Positions 25,301-35,249 are shown, counted from the stretch's first letter. The stretch is 64,000 nucleotides of DNA from Cinnamomum chago (GCA_038049695.1 CP142455.1:21055501-21119500); one strand, 5' to 3'. Notes: generated by a model from the letters alone, not told the origin. Program-made: numbers and translations.

Positions 25301-28300
25301 GAATTCATCGAACTCGAACTATGAATCAAGTGAATTGCAAACCGAATTAGCTAAACCTACCCCATCGAATTTTCGAATTGGAGTAACTATTGAATTGCGA
25401 ATTCGAATTGGTCAAGCTGCGAATCAGGTAACTATGGTCTCCTGTTTTGCATCCATTGAACACGTGGAAGATTCTAACCAATAATCTGACAGGCGCTATC
25501 TTGGTTGTGCCATTGTCTGAAACTATACTGATTGGCCGTTCCTATCAATTCAATTGGAGGATTTGTAGGTAAAGAAAATTGATTAGGAAATAGAAAGCGA
25601 AAGTTCCGCTGCCCATTTTCTCTTTTCCTAAAATGTTCTCATCCTCTTTTCTTCTTTCTTTTCCCTGAGGTATCATGCACATCTTTTTTTTTTATAATAG
25701 TATCATTGTTACATTTGTCAGATCAGTGTGGTTTTTGACACAATAGTTCAACTGTAGGGCCCACCAGATAAATTTTGAGATTTAGAGTGTGTGTGTATTT
25801 ATATATGGAAAATTTTCCTATGAGCTCCTCTCACCCTCTTACAGTGAGGGCAACATAGTGGGCTTGATCCATCTGAATTGTTCAGACATTTGGGAGGCCC
25901 CTTTGGTCACCTGACCCAGGGGTTTGCACCTACGAATGGACTAGATCATTGGATCAAAGGTCAATTTTTATTTTTAAATTTTAAATCGTAAAAACTTGTG
26001 GGCCATGGTTCAAGGTGTAAAGAGGCATGAGATTGACTCCATTATTGATATCTGAGTCCATTATGATTGGATCTTTCCGTCCCTTCGCCCCTCCATTATG
26101 TCCCATGATTTGTGGGGCCCTACGTGGGCCCTAACATCTGGTGTGCATGGTAGGACCGTGCACGCTGGATGCATAAGAATGTATATGAGCAATGTTAGAA
26201 AATGCCCGAGCATTTTTTAGGAGAAAAGCACCTCCTTATAGGGGTCCACCAAGATGCATGATGATCATGGAAGTCCGTTGGATGGAAAGATCTATATGAG
26301 ACCTACCTATATGCAAAATTTAGATCCATTAGATCATCCTAACTCCTTCATCCATGGCCCTAAAACTTCAATGGGTTTTAGAGGCATCATTTTCTTAGGA
26401 TTTCAATCCAGTAGCGAGGAAAAGTTGGATGTGTCAAATTTGGACTTGTGTCAATTCATATTTGGGGAAGAAGAGGAGAAAAGAGAAGTGTGAGAGAGGA
26501 GGAGAGGGAATGCGAAGGGAAACAGATTGGGGTTTTGTGGCTGTTGAAAGGACTGGATTGGCTTAAAATTGGGCATTTTCAAAGTGTGTGTTTTTTTTTT
26601 TTTTTTTTTACAGAATTCCCCTATATAGGGTAACGCCCTCCTACAGATGGTTCACGGCCTTGTTGGCACACCTAAGGCCCCATCAATCATGGGGGTAGTG
26701 GGATTGAAAGATTTGGATGTGGCCTACCTAAGTGCAAAATCGTAACTCCATCAGATCAGCCTAACCCCTTGATCCGTGGCGAATTAGTTTAAATGATTTA
26801 TATCAAATAAAATAAAATAAATTTGACTACCCAGTCAATTCGGATCAGTACAAAACCATCAGATCTATTGTAAATAGGGGTGGGGCGTTTTGATGGTCCA
26901 TTCAGGTCATTGCCCAGGTGGGCCCCACATAGAAGTCCCCATGCATACTGTCCTTAGGAGAGTATTTTCCATAAAAAAATATATCGGGGAAATCTTCCTA
27001 TTCTTACAGTGAGAACTTCCAGCAGGCCCACCTTACAATACATCCAAACTATTCACACACATGGGGACCCCGTGCTAGCCACTGGACCTTGGGTTTTGCG
27101 ATGGAGGGTCAATTTTTTTCTTTAACATATAAGTCATTATACTTGTGGTCCATGGATCAAAGGGTTAGAAGCATGAGATTTAACCCTTTTTTATTTTTAT
27201 TTTTTATATTTGGATCCATCATGAGTGGATTTCTCAACACACCCAAAGCCCTACCCCACGTGCATGTGGGAGGGGGGCAGGGGCGGTTTAGATTAGAGAA
27301 ATCCGTTTGAGATGGTTTGGGCATGTCTAACGTGTGATGATTGACGACAATGGTAGTGGTAAGGAAAAGTTTGATAGGTAGGTTTGGTAGCCCACCAAGG
27401 GGAAGGGGTAGGCAGAAGAGCACGTGGATGGAGGTAGTAAAAACAAGATCTAAAGACATGTAGCTTATCTAAGGATTTGACTCATGAATAGGATAGATCG
27501 GAATGTAGAAACAGAATTCATATAGCCAACCCCAACATTGTTGACATAAGGCTTTGATGATGATGATGATGTCAAATACATTAGGTTTTCTCATGTTTCT
27601 GAATTTATTACTACTGCTACTACTATTACTAATGATTATGCTTATGAAATATTAGGAGTTGAATCAAGTTTATCTGATATTTTGAACATGCTAATCTGAG
27701 AACTAAAAGTCAATTTGCTACAGGATGCTCAGAGTACTGGGGGATGTGGAATTGCCGTAGGGGAGGCTCGATACTTCAAAGATAAAAGTAATAGCCCAAA
27801 TGAGGAAATATCTAAGAACTCAATGTTGCAAGAGGTAGGCCAGTTCAATGCCACAGGCATGCACATGGATCTGCCAGATGAATCACCTGAGATGGATAGA
27901 GCAGAGGATAAGAACACACAAAGCAAGAGTGCATCTGGATCTTTTAGAGAAGCTGACAAAGATACGTGTAATGTTGAAAGTGGTTCGCGCTTAAACCCCA
28001 TGAAAGGAAGAAATTGCACCGATCAAATGTCAGACAATGGAGAATTTCCGAACTTATTAGAGCATGCAAAAGAAAGTGGCTTCAGGGGAATGAATGAAGA
28101 AACTGATAAGGTAGAAGCTTCTCCGAATGAAGAAAGGCAACCAAGGAAACGGAAGCGAAACATCATGAATCTGAAACAAATTGCTTTAATTGAGAAGGCC
28201 CTCTTGGATGAGCCAGAAATGCAGCGGAATGCATCTTTGTTGCAGTCATGGGCTGATAAGCTAAGTGTTCATGTATGTAGCAAACACACTTCATATTTGG

Positions 28301-29352
28301 CATAAGATGTTTATTTTATTAATTTTGGTTTATTGACACCTTGATGCGATTCTGTTTCCTTCTTTTTTTTTCCCTCCATTTTGGTCCATTCAGGGCTCTG
28401 AGCTCACATCTTCTCAGCTAAAAAACTGGTAAGAGGCCTTTCTTCCTCAATGGTCTGCTTTTTCCCTCACTGGGTACCTAAGATTTACAAATGATATCCC
28501 AGTAAAGTGCTTGTATGTTTTCTTTTTCTTTGGTAGGAAGTAGGAAGCTTATGCCTAAGCTCACTGAAAGCACTCATTCAAGCCAGGAAATAAAAGAAAA
28601 TATGATTGAAGTTTGTGTAGACATGTGGACACAGCTAACCATGTTAGAATGACCTATGTTGGTCATAACATGTGTCCATTCAAGTTCTTTGCTTTCTAAA
28701 GCTTGCTAATTCCAATTTTTCTTCTCATATTGCTACATGTTTACCTTCAACCGTAACTCTGGTTGTGATAAACAGGTTGAACAACCGGAAAGCTAGGCTA
28801 GCTCGTGCTGCTCGTGAAGCCCGTGCTCCATCAGAAGGAGAAAATGCCTATCCAGATAAGCCATGTGGGTCCAGTGTAGGGCATTTTTATGACTCACCTG
28901 AAAGTCCTGTGGATGATTTTTATGTCCCATTGACAACTTCTAGAAGTAGTAACCAAAGTACATCAAAATATAGCAGTGGAGGGATGATCAGAACAAGCAG
29001 CGAGACTGAGATGCCCTCTTCAGACTTTGTTGATTTTGCGGCCCAGCAAATGGATGGCACATCCTCAAGATATGCGCAATGTGAACCTGGTCAATGTGTT
29101 TCTTTGCAAGATGGAGAAGGAAAGGAGGTTGGTAGAGGGAAGGTGTATCAGGTCGAAGGTAGATGGCAAGGCAAAAGCCTGGAGGAAACTGGGACATGCA
29201 TTGTTGACATTCATGAACTCAAGGTTGAGAAGTGGACAAAGGTCCCACACCCGTCAGAAGCTGCAGGGACGGCATTTGATGAAGCCGAAGCCAAACATGG
29301 AGTCATGAGAGTAGCATGGGATTCAAATAAGATCTACTTGTTATCTCAATAA
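1167..29352 (+). CDS. NDX: Nodulin homeobox protein NDX (5'-incomplete, 12 exons visible)
   Basis: Plant-specific homeodomain protein. In Arabidopsis NDX binds single-stranded DNA at the R-loop at the FLC 3' end, limits COOLAIR antisense transcription, and acts with PRC1 RING1 proteins in ABA signalling (family knowledge). Exons are 1167-1391, 1562-1693, 1818-1913, 2006-2167, 2253-2568, 2671-2796, 2889-2958, 9404-9464, 22758-22952, 27724-28272, 28394-28428 and 28776-29352. All have GT/AG borders with compatible phases and sum to 2544 nt (847 residues plus TAA). The large N-terminal NDX region includes LCQQCEASLQFLQSLCQQK and RLADIFSDDSNFRS. The homeodomain is at about residues 600-668, with recognition helix WLNNRKAR. 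A conserved C-terminal block runs from about 758 to 847. The first visible exon starts mid-protein (VDVFMD), so the start codon and upstream exons lie before the window. No stop or frameshift is seen in the exons, so the gene looks intact despite large introns. Confidence 0.93.
3226..3402 (+). repeat. Tandem duplication, period about 85-90 bp
   Basis: The phrase 'ggggaaaaaact' followed by an ATTT-rich run and 'aatggattgaagagcatatt' occurs twice, the latter at 3284 and 3369. The copies differ mainly in the length of the ATTT/TA tract. Confidence 0.75.
3399..3575 (+). mobile_element. Candidate tRNA-derived SINE
   Basis: An A-box-like 'tggtgcataggc' (3409-3420) is followed about 35 nt later by a B-box-like 'tgttcaattcc'. 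A short non-coding body ends in 'ccttagtttgtaaaacg' and an A-rich tail. Box spacing and an A-rich 3' end are what a Pol III SINE would show. I see no clear target duplication and no second copy in the window, so the assignment is tentative. Confidence 0.45.
5020..5056 (+). repeat. (AG)n microsatellite
   Basis: About 18 uninterrupted AG units in the NDX intron. Confidence 0.95.
6700..7010 (+). mobile_element. Ty1/copia gag relic (fossil)
   Basis: Plus-strand reading gives phrases of the copia gag family: an N-terminal 'LNGAN' type motif near 6725, then ILTWIANSVDRSIGVDMTKF and a 'LWDYLA' block at about 6838-6940. The fragment is decayed with several breaks. No LTRs or pol parts were recognised around it, so only part of one element remains. 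It lies in the large NDX intron. Confidence 0.65.
7333..7369 (+). repeat. (TC)n microsatellite
   Basis: About 18 TC units in the NDX intron. Confidence 0.95.
7583..7675 (+). repeat. Short tandem duplication (about 42 bp)
   Basis: 'ttcggcaac' plus 'ggctgca..cttgtgttttacaatt' occurs twice in a row with a few mismatches. A diverged form of the unit is also present near 5085-5120. Confidence 0.65.
9404..9464 (+). CDS. NDX: NDX exon 8 (isolated 61-nt exon)
   Basis: This exon lies between the acceptor ending 'tatgcag' (9403) and the donor gtagaa (9465). One base completes the Ser codon left open at 2958, then 20 codons read EFFDQLQALVPSARYDNSVQ. The family has a similar FF.QLQSL block directly after the NEEDVQLLR block, so this small exon between two long introns is genuine. 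Confidence 0.85.
9650..10014 (+). mobile_element. RTE-type LINE reverse transcriptase fragment, left part
   Basis: Plus-strand translation gives NSVLFAYDIVLIVE (an FADD-box variant), then HEALESKGFKVGHTKTKYM and a 'FQCLGSIISKDGEI' type stretch. This is the order seen in plant RTE reverse transcriptases. The reading is broken by stops and shifts. It stops abruptly at 'gcata' (10010-10014), where the Ty3-type element is inserted, and resumes at 19246. Confidence 0.75.
10015..10414 (+). repeat. 5' LTR of the Ty3-type element
   Basis: Begins TGATGC, ends TGTCA, and is about 88% similar to the right copy at 18841-19250. Two bases separate its end from the primer site. Confidence 0.88.
10911..11212 (-). 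repeat. 3' LTR of the copia element
   Basis: 302 bp starting TGTAATAATATG and ending CTTCTACA on the plus strand; about 95% identical to 16151-16452. The CTCCCTC next to it is the complement of the polypurine tract. Confidence 0.95.
16151..16452 (-). repeat. 5' LTR of the copia element
   Basis: 302 bp matching 10911-11212. The adjacent 'ggctttgatacca' on its left is the complement of the primer site. Confidence 0.95.
16795..16817 (+). repeat. Poly(G) tract
   Basis: About 23 consecutive G in the C-rich leader of the Ty3-type element. Homopolymers of this length are often misread, so the exact length is uncertain. Confidence 0.8.
18016..18231 (+). repeat. 108-bp tandem repeat, two units
   Basis: Units starting 'gagaaaaacatatattcc' lie at 18016 and 18124 and are highly similar throughout. 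They are inside the protease-type region of the Ty3-type fossil. Confidence 0.85.
18841..19250 (+). repeat. 3' LTR of the Ty3-type element
   Basis: Starts TGATGCATGCC directly after a purine tract and ends TGTCA, followed by the target duplication gcata. It carries a short 'aagacc' expansion relative to the left LTR. Confidence 0.88.
19251..19305 (+). mobile_element. RTE-type LINE fragment, continuation of 9650-10014
   Basis: The plus strand reads IIFKGKFNRITIRPA, which corresponds to the 'LKGKFYRTAIRPA' block that follows the previous part in plant RTE proteins. It directly follows the second gcata duplication, so it is the other half of the LINE split by the Ty3-type element. Similarity fades after about 19305. 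Confidence 0.7.
19306..19883 (+). other. Unassigned intron sequence
   Basis: Non-coding, C/T-rich stretch with no convincing match to a known element. It may be an old LTR or LINE remnant. Confidence 0.4.
19884..20285. mobile_element. Tourist-like foldback MITE
   Basis: About 402 bp, almost fully palindromic. The left end GGGCCCGTTTGGGTAATTCA mirrors the right end TGAATTACCCAAACGGGCCC, and similarity between arms continues through 'cacatgccacaaatgac' and 'catttgtggcatgtg'. Flanks are TTA (19881-19883) and TTC, compatible with a decayed 3-bp TTA target duplication of the PIF/Harbinger group. It has no coding capacity and lies in the NDX intron. Confidence 0.85.
20484..22400. mobile_element. 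LTR-like non-coding stretch (possible solo LTR, fossil)
   Basis: It starts with 'tgttggaagtaggtgggcc', a common copia LTR start. It is non-coding and contains promoter-like and tail-like phrases and a 196-bp tandem duplication. I could not find a matching TTCCAACA end, internal coding parts or a second copy, so the identity and the right boundary are uncertain. Confidence 0.35.
21587..21978 (+). repeat. 196-bp tandem duplication, two near-identical copies
   Basis: 'taccacgtatccaagacacc' occurs at 21591 and 21787. The whole 196-bp unit, through 'tctcatggtccttcaatac', is repeated with only a handful of substitutions, implying a recent duplication. Confidence 0.92.
22401..22757 (+). other. Intron 3' part before NDX exon 9
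   Basis: AT-rich sequence ending in the acceptor 'gattctgcag' (22757). Nothing else recognised. Confidence 0.6.
22758..22952 (+). CDS. NDX: NDX exon 9
   Basis: 195 nt, phase 0 at both ends, between 'tctgcag' and gtaaat. It encodes DPLVKAVLGIQENKFEDSFL and then a GWDKFSDLVF block, and ends KLSE. This low-complexity linker lies before the acidic region and varies among plants, so the exon is supported mainly by phase, splice signals and the in-frame junction to DAQSTGG in the next exon. Confidence 0.8.
23472..25436 (+). mobile_element. hAT-like non-autonomous TIR element, copy A
   Basis: A 1965-bp element bounded by inverted ends CATAGTTAC...GTAACTATG, extending imperfectly to 'catagttacttaattt' and 'gcgaatcaggtaactatg'. 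It is flanked by an 8-bp near-duplication (gtctccca 23464-23471, gtctcctg 25437-25444). The right end is rich in GAATTCGAATT-type subterminal repeats. No transposase frame is visible. Sequence is shared along the length with copy B (39620-41718) in inverted orientation and with the ends of 58285-58878. It has an extra stretch near 23625-23935 that copy B lacks. Sits in an NDX intron. Confidence 0.82.
24811..24830 (+). repeat. (TA)n microsatellite
   Basis: Short TA run inside copy A; copy B has an A-run at the corresponding place. Confidence 0.7.
25445..27270 (+). repeat. Diverged dispersed repeats in the NDX intron
   Basis: Two stretches, about 25800-26110 and 26975-27240, share a common order: 'cttacagtgag', 'gggcc', 'ggtcaattttt', 'gtgggcc/gtggtcc atgg', 'catgagatt', 'tccattatgattgga/tccatcatgagtgga'. 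Between them, 26275-26345 and 26685-26785 form a second pair around 'agacctacctatatgcaaaat' and 'ggcctacctaagtgcaaaat'. These look like old, non-coding repeat families; superfamily not determined. A poly(T) run lies at 26588-26609. Confidence 0.5.
27275..27575 (+). mobile_element. RTE-type LINE 3' end (5'-truncated)
   Basis: Plus-strand readings contain IRLRWFGHV-like coding ('cgtttgagatggtttgggcatg'), then 'cacgtggatggaggtagt' (W-M-E-V-V) and 'aggatagatcggaatg' (R-I-E-W type). This is the C-terminal order of plant RTE proteins. It ends in 'ccaaccccaacattgttgac' and 'ggctttgatgatgatgatgatg', the same tail as at the window start. Coding is decayed by stops. Confidence 0.75.
27724..29352 (+). 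CDS. NDX: NDX exons 10-12: acidic region, homeodomain and C-terminal domain
   Basis: Exon 27724-28272 (183 codons) carries a Ser/Asp/Glu-rich region and a basic RKRKRN start of the homeodomain. Exon 28394-28428 carries GSELTSSQLKN. Exon 28776-29352 begins by completing Trp and gives LNNRKARLARAAR. The homeodomain is therefore split by two introns, in the third-helix region. The C-terminal block has GQCVSLQDGEGKEVGRGKV and VMRVAWDSNKIYLL, matching the conserved end of NDX proteins, and stops at TAA 29350-29352. Confidence 0.94.
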
Positions 29353-30400
29353 TGTGGTGGAAACATGGTGATTCTCAGGAAGATATGTCAGTACCCTCAG
29401 AAGTCAAGTTTGTTCGAGCGCAAATCATTTACTAATCATCCACACCATCGATCATGGAACACTCATGTCCAGAAATCTCAGGTTGGAAAATCTATAGCCA
29501 TTTATCGTGGACCACTTCTAAATTTCTTTTTCTTGTGTTTTTCTTGGCTGCCAATTTTCCGTATTCTAAATGAACAATAGATTTGACGCACTGGGTGATG
29601 TTTGAGTTTCCTGTTTGTCATTGTGGGCCAATCTGATCAGTAGCTTGAATGGCTGAACCATGGGTCCCAGACATGAGGGCTCAAGGATCAGGGATGCTGT
29701 ACATACTCACCCCATAATTCAGGTAGCATATTCTGCATTAATGTTAGTGCAGAAGTCCACTGATTTTGACTAGGAGCTTTCTACTCAATGGGGTCAACTG
29801 GTAGTTCATGATCTTTGTTAAGAGCTTCCAATCTGGGCTACCCCCATCTGCCAACAAATTCAGTATTTTGGTGCATATGAACAATAAAAAATGATTGTTG
29901 TTCAAGAAGATTGAAACAGTTCCTGTTTGCTATTTGGAGGTAAGCCAATGTGTTTGCAGGATTTTAGTATGAAATGGCTGTAGTCAAGGATGGCCATCTG
30001 TGCATGCATCTGGGTTATGGCATCCTTTGCTTTTTGGTTGCTCAGTGATGTTCACTAACATCTGGTAGTTTTTTTTCCCTCAGTGTTTATTTAGATATTG
30101 AGGTCTTGGATTGTGTTGGTTTGTGAATTCATAATCTGTAAACCAGTGGTATCTTATGTTCAACTCACTCCTTCACTTGGTGAAACAAATGAAAGCTCCA
30201 TTCCCAAATCCTTTATCGGTGGTTCTTCCCCCTTTGTACATTTTCGCAGGGCCCATTATTGACTAATGAGGATCTGCGATGACTTGTCTGTGTTCACTTT
30301 GTTTTATTTATTATTTCGGAGGAATCATTAATATTAGAAAGAATATATATTATCTTGGAGGAAGGTAGTCAGTCATGCAGCGGAGTTCAGGTCAGATGGC
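29353..30400 (+). other. NDX 3' UTR and downstream flank
   Basis: Non-coding. An AATAAA-type signal ('gaacaataaaaaat') near 29880-29893 is the best poly(A) candidate, but the transcript end cannot be fixed from sequence alone. Confidence 0.4.
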
Positions 30401-31500
30401 TTGTTGGTACTCTCTGTGACTAAGAATGGTTTTGAAGGCTGGCTATAGCCTGATCTTTGCTCACAGGTAAAGGAAAAGATGAACTGGAGATAACAAAGGA
30501 GAATGATCCCATGCAGAGGATGCGATATGGGCCTCGTTTCGGTCTAGTTTGACAATCAGGTTTGGATTTTACTTCAGTGATTCCGGTTGGGTATGGATTT
30601 CCATGGTTCGTCTTTGGCCTGAGCCTGATCTGCATTTACTTCCCTAGATATATTGCATTGTAACCCGTATGCATGATAGTTGAGCCGTTTGGTAATGACT
30701 GCAACCCAAACATTGGATGTGGTATGATGATCCCAATTGTTGAGTGGGGTGCTTTTAAATATAAATGCATTCTACTTGATTTTCAGAGTTCGAATCGCTT
30801 GGGATCTAAAGCCTACTCAAAGAATCAACCACCAAATGAGTGCACCACATTTAAAACCTTTGCTCCCCAAGTTGATCAAATTGATGGGCTAATGGCACAT
30901 GCAAGTAGGACATGTTTGCCAGAGAATCCGCATAGTCATTGCCATATTCCCAAAGACTGCCCTTAAAAATCCTTTGGAAAGGGAGTTAGGAGTTGATCCA
31001 AGGAAGTGGATTCATCTCATCGATTAAAATTACAGTCGCAGTTTTCGTTGCCCCAACCCTGAAAAATGATACGATGCATAGATTGCAGTCGGTGGGTGGA
31101 TCGATTTTTTTCTTTTTTATTATCGAGAAATGCTTGAAAATAATTTTTTCCTCGTTAGGAACCACTATAAGAGCACATTTGGCAATTGAAGAGGAACCTT
31201 CTATTAAGAGGATTCTTTCCTTCTTATACTAAGCTTTCCACTGGGAAGATATCTCTTGCATAAGATTTCCTGCATTCCATGTGGATTAACATATGCTACA
31301 TCCAAGGTTCAGGGATATTTTGCCATTTTCTTACAATCCGTGATGAATCAAGCCATAAAATTTAAATCCTTACCCCTTTTTGCCCTTCTACATATGATTG
31401 ATGGTTTGGATTTTCACTGTGGGTCCCATAGAAATTAAAAAAATAATAATTTTAGGGTGTGGACTATTTTGCAAATAACTAAAAATATATGATGAATCAA
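30401..31500. other. Intergenic, no gene recognised
   Basis: A plus-strand open stretch at 30673-30966 has no family resemblance, no neighbouring splice pattern and no promoter context, so I do not call it a gene. The segment near 31390-31440 resembles the repeats at 32060 and 32430. Confidence 0.5.
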
Positions 31501-31518
31501 CGGCTAGAAATTGACCTC

Positions 31519-32048
31519 CTAACAATGTTGCGGACGAGGAATCGGTTCATCATCTTTTGCTTCATTGCAAGCAATCGAAAGCCCTTTGGTTTGCAATCTT
31601 GTATGAGTTCAATTGTAGCTGGGTCATGCCGCAATCCTTATAAGACCTGTTTCATCAGTGGGCTACTCCTATTAAAACCTCCAAAAGGAAGATCACAATT
31701 TGGAAAGAGAGAAATAGAATGTGTTTCGAAGGGATTACTTCCTCCAAAGAAGACTTAATCCTTAGATTGAAACTCTGCGTTGCCTCGTGGGTCTCCTATC
31801 TTTTAGATTTTTGGGGCTTTTCTAATAATGCAATCATGTTCAATGGGAGGGAAGTCATCTCATTTTGATTTGATTCTCTCTCGCTCTCCATGTTTTTGTT
31901 TCCCCTCCTTTTGGGAGGTGGCTGCTTTTTGGGATTTTACCCGGCCGCTTCTCAGTATAATTCTTTTATACTGTAAAGCTCTTTTGTAATTTCCTTTTTC
32001 TATCAATAAAAGTTACCATTTAAAAAAAAATAAAAAAAATAAAAAAAA
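31519..32048 (+). mobile_element. L1-type LINE 3' end, 5'-truncated, with poly(A)
   Basis: The plus strand reads ADEESVHHLLLHCKQSKALW (the zinc-binding RVT-associated region at the C-terminus of plant L1 ORF2), then WKERNRMCFEG and LKLCVASWVSYLLDFWG. A stop, a 3' UTR ('tatcaataaaagttaccatt') and an A-rich tail to 32048 follow. Reading is interrupted by a stop and shifts. Flanking DNA belongs to a repeat whose uninterrupted copy lies near 32370-32480. Confidence 0.82.
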
Positions 32049-32490
32049 TGAACATTCTAAACATGATGAACGGTTTGGATCTTGATTATGGGACCCATAA
32101 GATAGGTTTACAAGTAAGAAATGGGTCACCACAAATGACCGTCTGTACTACCACTCACTGAACCTTTGACAAATCGGTTGGCAGTGTGGGTCAACGGGCA
32201 ATAGGTTTTTCTAATTTTCTCATGACGCATGATGAGCCAGGCTACCAAATTTTAGCCCATGGCCGGAATAACTCGTTCGAAAAGAATGAATGGTTCAGAT
32301 TTCACAAATGGGGCCCAAAAAAGTTCACAAATCATGATCAACAGCCTGTATGTTTTAACAAATATCTCAAAAATATGAGATAGATCAACGGATGAGTTTT
32401 TGTGTACTAGCCGTTTTGGACATTATAAACATGATTACCGGTTCGGATTGTGATTGTGGCACCCAAAAGATAGGTTTCCAATGCAAAAAC
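32049..32490 (+). repeat. Duplicated repeat unit, about 370 bp apart
   Basis: 'gatgaacggtttggatcttg' followed by 'gggacccataagataggttt' (32060-32108) recurs as 'gattaccggttcggattgtg' with 'ggcacccaaaagataggttt' (32431-32477). A third diverged form is at 31392-31432. Unclassified dispersed repeat. Confidence 0.6.
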
Positions 32491-34060
32491 CGGTAACCTC
32501 AACATCACCGCCTATGTACTGTTCATCTGCAAATCCATTCGCGCGTGGATTTGTGCAATTCCTTGGGGAGGCTAGATCTCGGTTTTCAGTGCTTGTGATG
32601 ACTTCTATGTATAATTGGGATTCCTCTCATACCAACTGAATTTGCAATCAAACATGGATTTTCCTCGAATTCGAGGAAAACTAGCGAGGAATCCTCTCCG
32701 TGGACTTTTTCCAAATGTGCCCCAAAGCAAACTGTCAAACCTAAGTCATGATATCTCGTACTTCTGTGTTGTCTCAAAATTGTTTAAAGTTGTTCATAAT
32801 TAATGGGTTTATATCTATATATTAAAATAGATAGAGTATGACTAATTTTGTAGAATCTAACTACAAGTATGAGCTATCTATTAATGTTAAACACTTTAAC
32901 GCAAGAAATATGTTTTAAACTTTTGCTTCACTATTTCCAACCTATTTAGGGAAAAAAGAAATATTAGAGAGAGAAGATGACCTTAAAATGCTTATCTATA
33001 AGGTCTGGGTTGAGTTGAATTGTTTTGCTGGGAAGAAGAAATCTGTCAAAATCTCATGAATTGATTTAAGTTTTAGTGGAAAGAGAGGTTGAAAGATACT
33101 TTTTGGTTGCTGTGCTCTTCTGTTTTAAAAAAAGGGAAATGAAAGAGATGAATGAAAAGGGAGACTTCTAAAAAAACACCTCATCTGCAATTGAAATATG
33201 TAGCTAACATGTGCCTATAGGAAGATTATTAGTAGAACATAATATACTAAATCTAGCTACCATGACCAAATCTGGGGTCATCTATAATTGAAACAATTTT
33301 ATATCTGTAATTAAAAATTGATATGATGTGAGTAAAAATATGAATGAGAAGCCAAAATAACAAGGATTTTGATTTTATCACTACTAGAAACATCAGTACG
33401 ATCAATCAAAATGACAAAACATTAGAGATTATCTCAAACAATAAGCTTGTGAGTTGTGACAAATGAAAAACCTTTTCCAATGTGAGACATGCAAAAATAT
33501 TTAAAACAACCGATAAGCTATATAATAGTATAATAACACAATAACAAGCACTGCTAATCATTTTATCTCACAACATAATTAACTCTAGCATCATTATTGT
33601 ATAAGCTCATCGTATTACAACTCAAATCAAATTGAAATTAAGTGACGTGCAATAAGTAATTAAAATACATAACAAATCCAAACTCCAACCATCAAAAACT
33701 TAAAATCCACAATCAATATAAACTCCAACAATCAGAAACTTAAAATCCAACAATCAATATAAACTCAAACAATCACAAACTTAAAGTCCAATGATCACAA
33801 TCCTAGTCTATGCTTTCCCCATTCTTCACCCAGAGTCAAAATGGTCGTGACTTTGTCCAACAATGACACTACGCACTCCATGCTTCACTGTTCACTGAAA
33901 AATAAAGAAATATAAATTAATGGATTTCGCACATGAATTATAATCTTGAAACTATAATCAATAGTATTAAATTATCTCCTAGAAGAATCATGAAACCTGT
34001 GAAAAACAAACCCACTAAATTATCAACTATGGAAATCAGAAACAAATGAAACCAATGAGT
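32491..34060. other. Intergenic AT-rich stretch
   Basis: No gene recognised. It contains a 'cactactagaaa' motif at 33379 that resembles a CACTA terminus, but no matching opposite end was found. A short tandem repeat at 33667-33800 is listed separately. Confidence 0.5.
33667..33800 (+). repeat. Short tandem repeat, about 44-bp units, nearly three copies
   Basis: The unit 'aaactccaacaatcagaaac' plus 'ttaaaatccaacaatcaatat' repeats with small changes. Confidence 0.75.
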
Positions 34061-34363
34061 CTAATTAAGAATAAAAAAAGGCAGTGAAATTTTGGGCTTT
34101 AGGGAGAAGGAGGAGGAGGAGATGATGATGATGATGAATGATGAATGGCAGTTGTAGTGAAGCCCAGAGAAAGATGATGATTGGGGGGGGGGGTGGGGTG
34201 GGTTAGTAATAGACACTGAAGTCCTCATCCGAATATTTTTCTGTATAAACACTTGCATTGAGGAAAATTAGTTCATTATTCTCAAACTTGCAAAGCCTTC
34301 TGCAGAATCTATTTCGATGCACGTCATTGAAAGATTTAGAAGCCAGATTGATAGTTTTTATTT

Positions 34364-34370
<7 letters not shown>

Positions 34371-34443
<73 letters not shown>
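34371..34443 (+). repeat. Compound (TA)n(GA)n microsatellite
   Basis: About 13 TA units followed by about 23 GA units. Confidence 0.95.
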
Positions 34444-34447
<4 letters not shown>

Positions 34448-35241
34448 ATGGTAGGCCAGGTGCTAGTATCATTTCACGATCATTATCATCAAATTAAGAG
34501 TACAGAAAGTTAACAATTCTCTAATGACCTATATTCAAAAAGTCAAACTTTGATTCCTTTGTATGTAATCATAATTCATGTTGAGACCCATCAATCTTAC
34601 CCTCACGTTGTGTAGCATCCATACAAGTGGCTCTGGCTCAAACTATCTTTGATTCAATCCGAACCCCTCACACACAGTAGCTTTTTTGACTTGGGCACTT
34701 CCGAGATCCCATAATGTGAAAAACCACCACCATTTATGATGGTACTAGTCTTGTCATTTGGGGCCATGAAATGTTAGCAAATAGCAAAGATAATGTTTCA
34801 AGAAGCAGCCTCAAATAGTGTCTCCATATTTGCATATGGAGACAGACTAGGCCATGGGCTGCCCCATCTCGAGCTTGACCTGAGTCCACTTGAATTTGGG
34901 TTGTTCTTTGTACTCAAGCCCAGGACAATTTAAAGTTGCCACCAAGCAAACAACTTAGCATTCACTTAGGACATGATTGTTTGAATGGAGTACATAGGAA
35001 CTGAATAACAAATCATGCTCAAATGAGGTCCACCTAGGGATTATTAAGATATATGAGGTGAGAGGTGAAAGATATAAGGTAATGATGTAAATGAGACCGA
35101 CTTTCCTATGATTTGAATTACTAGGATGAAGGCTGTGTATTTATTTCCATCACCCCGTGCATTGATTCCAGCAAAGGGGACATTATTTTGATTGTCATTT
35201 ATTGATATTCATCCTTGATTCTTCAGTTTTAACTACTTATA
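34444..35241. other. Intergenic, no gene recognised
   Basis: No family resemblance on either strand and no complete element seen. Confidence 0.5.
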
Positions 35242-35249
35242 ATAATACA

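Noticed and set aside
30673-30966. Small intergenic protein gene
   Set aside because: No family resemblance, no conserved motif, and composition like its non-coding surroundings.
33379-33392. CACTA (En/Spm) transposon terminus
   Set aside because: Only one CACTACTAGAAA-like word was found, with no partner end and no target duplication.
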